Assembly (NCBI GenBank): GCA_963797535.1
Contig: CAWCPQ010000001.1
Location: forward strand, 2,046,001 to 2,110,000
DNA length: 64,000 nt
Direction: 5' to 3'
From: JAWWOL01 sp963797535
GTDB taxonomy: Bacteria > Actinomycetota > Actinomycetes > JAWWOL01
The notes below the pieces were generated by a model that saw only the letters and a list, made by a program, of their open reading frames with translations, was not told the DNA's origin and did no database searches. Shown one piece after another: positions 61,630-64,000 of the stretch (its first letter is position 1; every line of letters begins with the position of its first letter). The translations under genes and the position numbers were made by a program.

Positions 61630-62646
61630 TCAGTCCCCGGCCGGCACCAGGTCGAGGCGGCCGGTGGGAGCGGGGAGCAGCTCGTCGAGGTCGTCGGTGG
61701 TGCTCTCGCCCAGCTCGTCGACGCGGACGAGGGTCACGCCGGCGATGATGAACAAGCCGCCGAGCAGCTGGCTGCCCGTGGGCAGCTGACCGAGCAGCAG
61801 CCAGGCGAACAGCACCGCGAACAGCACCTCGGTCAGCCCGACGAACGACGACAGCTTGGCACCGAGCAGCCGCGCGGCCACGATGCCGGTGACGTAGGCG
61901 AAGGCGCCGGCCACGACCGACAACCCGAGCACCGGCACCAGCCAGGACGTGTGATGGCCGGAGAAGCTGACTTGGCCGAACGTCGCATGCATCGGGAGTA
62001 TGCGGACCAGTCCCAGCAAGAGGAAGGTGACGGCGCCGACAAGCATCCCGCCGCAGGCCATCGCGATCGGCGGCAGCGGCGAGTCCTCACGGGCCGAGAG
62101 CACGAAGTAGACGGCCAGCCCGACGGCAGCGCCCAGACCCCACAGGATGCCCACGAAGTCGACGTGCTGGCTGCCGGTCAGGTCGAGGACGAGGGCCAGC
62201 CCGACGAGTGCGCCGATCGAGCCGAGCACCGTGAGTCGGCGCGGTCGGTGACCGTGGCGCAGCCAGAGCCAGCCGACGACCAGGATGATGCCGAGATACT
62301 CCATCAGCAGGGCGACGCCGACGGACAGCCGTTGCACGGCGTGGAAGTAGAACAGCTGGCAGCCGGCGATGGCGACGAGCCCGTACACCGAGACCAGCTT
62401 TGCGGTGTGCAGCAGGAGCGGTCGGCCGCCGGCCCGCAGCTGTGGCCAGACCCGGCGCAGCTGGAACACGGCCGGGACGAGGAGGACGAGTGCGGCGATG
62501 CTGATACGGGTGGTGACGGCAGCCCCCGGGCTCCAGCCCGCGTCGATCAGCGACGTGGCGAACGATCCGGAGGTGCCGAACATCGCGGCTGACGCAACGG
62601 CAACGGCCAGCCCTGCTCCGCTCGAGCCCGACCTGACGCGCGCCAT
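61630..62646 (-). CDS. EamA/RhaT-type (DMT superfamily) transporter
   Basis: 338 aa with ten membrane helices in two EamA halves (AAMFGTSGSFATSLIDAG ... GVALLMEYLGIILVVGWLWL; GAFAYVTGIVAARLLGAKLSSFVGLTEVLFAVLFAWLLLGQ). Ribosome site GAGGGAG; the GTG three bases upstream is also possible. Likely an exporter of small metabolites. Divergent from a CGNR regulator that may control it. Confidence 0.88.
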   Translation of the reverse strand: MARVRSGSSGAGLAVAVASAAMFGTSGSFATSLIDAGWSPGAAVTTRISIAALVLLVPAVFQLRRVWPQLRAGGRPLLLHTAKLVSVYGLVAIAGCQLFYFHAVQRLSVGVALLMEYLGIILVVGWLWLRHGHRPRRLTVLGSIGALVGLALVLDLTGSQHVDFVGILWGLGAAVGLAVYFVLSAREDSPLPPIAMACGGMLVGAVTFLLLGLVRILPMHATFGQVSFSGHHTSWLVPVLGLSVVAGAFAYVTGIVAARLLGAKLSSFVGLTEVLFAVLFAWLLLGQLPTGSQLLGGLFIIAGVTLVRVDELGESTTDDLDELLPAPTGRLDLVPAGD

Positions 62647-62721
62647 CACCGCTCCCTCTCGCTGTAAGCACTTAAAAGACTTATGCTCATGACACTACGT
62701 GGGAGCGTGAAAGGAGTCAAC

Positions 62722-63283
62722 GTGGTTTTTGCCCATGACACCGAGATGGCGCTCGCCGGCACCGCCGCGTTGGTCAACACGACTCCCGGCATCGCCGACG
62801 GCGCGGTCGAGGGGCTGCCGGACGCTGCAAGCCTGGACGAGTTCCTCGACACCTGGCAGTGGACCGGTGCCCGGTCCGGCGACGAGGCCGAGCTGAGGGC
62901 GGTGCGCGGGCTGCGCCCTCGGCTCGCCCGGCTGTGGTCGGTGAACGAGGACGAAGCCGTGACGATGACCAACGAGATGCTGGTCGACGCCAAGGCGCTG
63001 CCTCAGCTCGTCCGGCACGGCGACTGGGGTTACCACCTGCACGCGACTGCACTGGACGCGCCCGCTGACCGACCGGATGGTGGTCGAGACAGGGATGGCG
63101 ATGATCGACGTGATCCGGATGGGCGAGATGGACCGGTTGCGGGTGTGCGCAGGCGCCGACTGCCAGCGGGTCATCGTCGACCTGTCCAAGAACCGCTCCC
63201 GCCGGTTCTGCGACTCGGGCTGCGGCAACCGGGCGAACGTCGCGGCGTTCCGCGCCCGCCGGCAGGTCCCCGGCCGGGCTTGA
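62722..63283 (+). pseudogene. ABATE/CGNR zinc-finger transcriptional regulator, one frameshift
   Basis: GTG at 62722 follows AAAGGAG. The ABATE domain (MALAGTAALVNT, LRPRLARLWSVNEDEAVTMTNEMLVDAKALPQLVRHGDWGYHLH) is followed, after a frame break at about 63060, by MVVETGMAMIDVIRMGEMDRLRVCAGADCQRVIVDLSKN and the zinc finger RFCDSGCGNRANVAAFRAR. Repaired length about 187 aa. The family acts as stress-responsive DNA-binding proteins and often neighbours an EamA transporter, as here. Confidence 0.82.
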
Positions 63284-63355
63284 GTACGGCCTACTCAGTG
63301 ACCGGGGCCGGCAACAGGGCATCATGGGGTCCTGCTCCGAAAGAGAGAGATATCG

Positions 63356-63781
63356 ATGTCGCCGGAAGAGATCGCCGCTGTCGAGGCCAATGTGGCCGCC
63401 CTCCAGGGACGCATGGACACCCTGGCGAGCGTGTTCTACCGCAACCTGTTCGACGCGGCACCGGAAACTCGGGACATGTTTCCCGTCGACATGGTTGCCC
63501 AGGGCGAGAAGTTCACGACGATGCTCGGCTACCTCATTCGGTCGTTGCGTCAGTGGACGGTCCTGGAGCCTGCCAGCCGTGAGAACGGACGCCGCCATGT
63601 CGGCTACGGCGTTACCACGGCACACTACGAGCAGGCCGGAACGGCCCTGATTGCCGCACTGGCAGAGGTTTCCGGCCCGGATTGGACTCGCGAGACCGAG
63701 CAGGCGTGGCAGGCCGCCTACCGGTTGCTGGCCGAGCTGATGCTCTCCGGTGCGCGCTCGGCAAGTACGACGGTGCGCTGA
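63356..63781 (+). CDS. Single-domain globin (flavohaemoglobin-type haem domain)
   Basis: 141 aa. LASVFYRNLFDAAPETRDMFPVDM matches the B-C-D region of flavohaemoglobins; RRHVGYGVTTAHYEQAGTALIAAL contains the proximal His (first His of this block) and the following EF/F helix. The FAD/NAD reductase domain is absent, so it is a stand-alone 3-on-3 globin that would need an external reductase for NO dioxygenation. Next to a LuxR-type regulator on the opposite strand. Confidence 0.88.
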   Translation: MSPEEIAAVEANVAALQGRMDTLASVFYRNLFDAAPETRDMFPVDMVAQGEKFTTMLGYLIRSLRQWTVLEPASRENGRRHVGYGVTTAHYEQAGTALIAALAEVSGPDWTRETEQAWQAAYRLLAELMLSGARSASTTVR

Positions 63782-63782
63782 G

Positions 63783-64000
63783 TCAGCTCGTACCGGACAG
63801 GTCCATCAACGCCGACAGCTCCGCCCGCCCGCTGGCACCGGTCTTGGAGTAGACGCTCTGCAGGTGGTTGCTCACCGTACGGACCGACAGGAACAGCTCG
63901 GCCGCGATCGACTGACTCGTGTGTCCGGCGGCTGCCAGCACGGCGATCTCATGTTCGCGGGCAGTGAGCGGAACCTCGGCCTGGACGGTCACCAGCCCCG
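63783..64000 (-). CDS. LuxR-type regulator, C-terminal HTH, cut by the window end
   Basis: The last 72 codons are in the window. LTAREHEIAVLAAAGHTSQSIAAELFLSVRTVSNHLQSVYSKTGASGRAEL is a standard GerE/LuxR helix-turn-helix. The N-terminal sensor part lies beyond 64000, so NarL-type and MalT/LAL-type cannot be told apart. Convergent with the globin, 1 bp apart. Confidence 0.88.
   Translation of the reverse strand, partial: GLVTVQAEVPLTAREHEIAVLAAAGHTSQSIAAELFLSVRTVSNHLQSVYSKTGASGRAELSALMDLSGTS

Noticed and set aside
1..64000. CRISPR arrays, rRNA, tRNA, insertion sequences, prophage
   Set aside because: I looked for regular spaced repeats, tRNA-like arms with CCA ends, transposase motifs and phage genes in the gaps and found none.

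Overview
The window reads as chromosome of a high-GC actinobacterium. Support comes from the strong G+C bias, a WhiB regulator of the WhiB/WhmD type, a WbbL-type rhamnosyltransferase followed by a mannose-1-phosphate guanylyltransferase (the mycobacterial wbbL-manB order), DUF5719 and degenerate-metallopeptidase genes beside whiB, a DUF222/HNH protein, and many start codons preceded at 6-8 nt by a TANNNT -10 box, as in leaderless transcripts. The genus cannot be named from the sequence alone. I see no rRNA, tRNA, CRISPR array, insertion sequence or prophage.

Layout. 0-4.4 kb: DinB-like protein (cut by the window edge), truncated haemoglobin, secreted proteins, a small lipoprotein under a DasR/GntR-like operator, and a metallopeptidase-family protein lacking HExxH. 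4.4-10 kb: DUF5719 protein, a 1218-aa membrane glycosyltransferase and whiB. 10-19.3 kb: housekeeping genes (aldo/keto reductase, LtrA, SDR, DNA glycosylase, DUF3105, gmd) and a PAS-PAS-GGDEF-EAL protein. 19.3-21.6 kb: a redox module made of a SufR-like regulator divergent from a 22-codon Cys-rich ORF, a Rieske protein and a ferredoxin-reductase-like flavoprotein. 21.6-31 kb: manB, wbbL, three GT4 glycosyltransferases, a two-component system and a polytopic membrane protein. 31-33.3 kb: arsenic genes arsR / arsM-aquaporin-arsC with no efflux pump.

33.3-49.9 kb is a surface-polysaccharide locus: four GT4 or related genes, a Wzm/Wzt ABC exporter, methyltransferases, two tandem paralogous GT-C-like membrane proteins and a sulfatase-like membrane protein. 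50-53.6 kb holds a SpoIID-like protein, a UPF0104 membrane protein and a methyltransferase. 53.7-64 kb holds an HNH protein, pirin, a GT2 glycosyltransferase, a large peptidoglycan amidase with six Ig-like repeats, a DMT transporter with a divergent CGNR regulator, a globin and a LuxR-type regulator cut by the window end.

The main anomaly is that about 20 reading-frame lesions (single-base shifts, one 4-bp duplication, two in-frame TAG codons) all fall between 35.6 and 63.1 kb. The first 35 kb has none, apart from one gene with an odd start codon. Either sequence quality drops there or the polysaccharide locus is decaying. Broken genes are entered as single features of type pseudogene, with the lesion positions given. 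Functionally the window is mostly about building, exporting and remodelling wall-linked polysaccharide, with redox (SufR-like, globins) and arsenic modules inserted.
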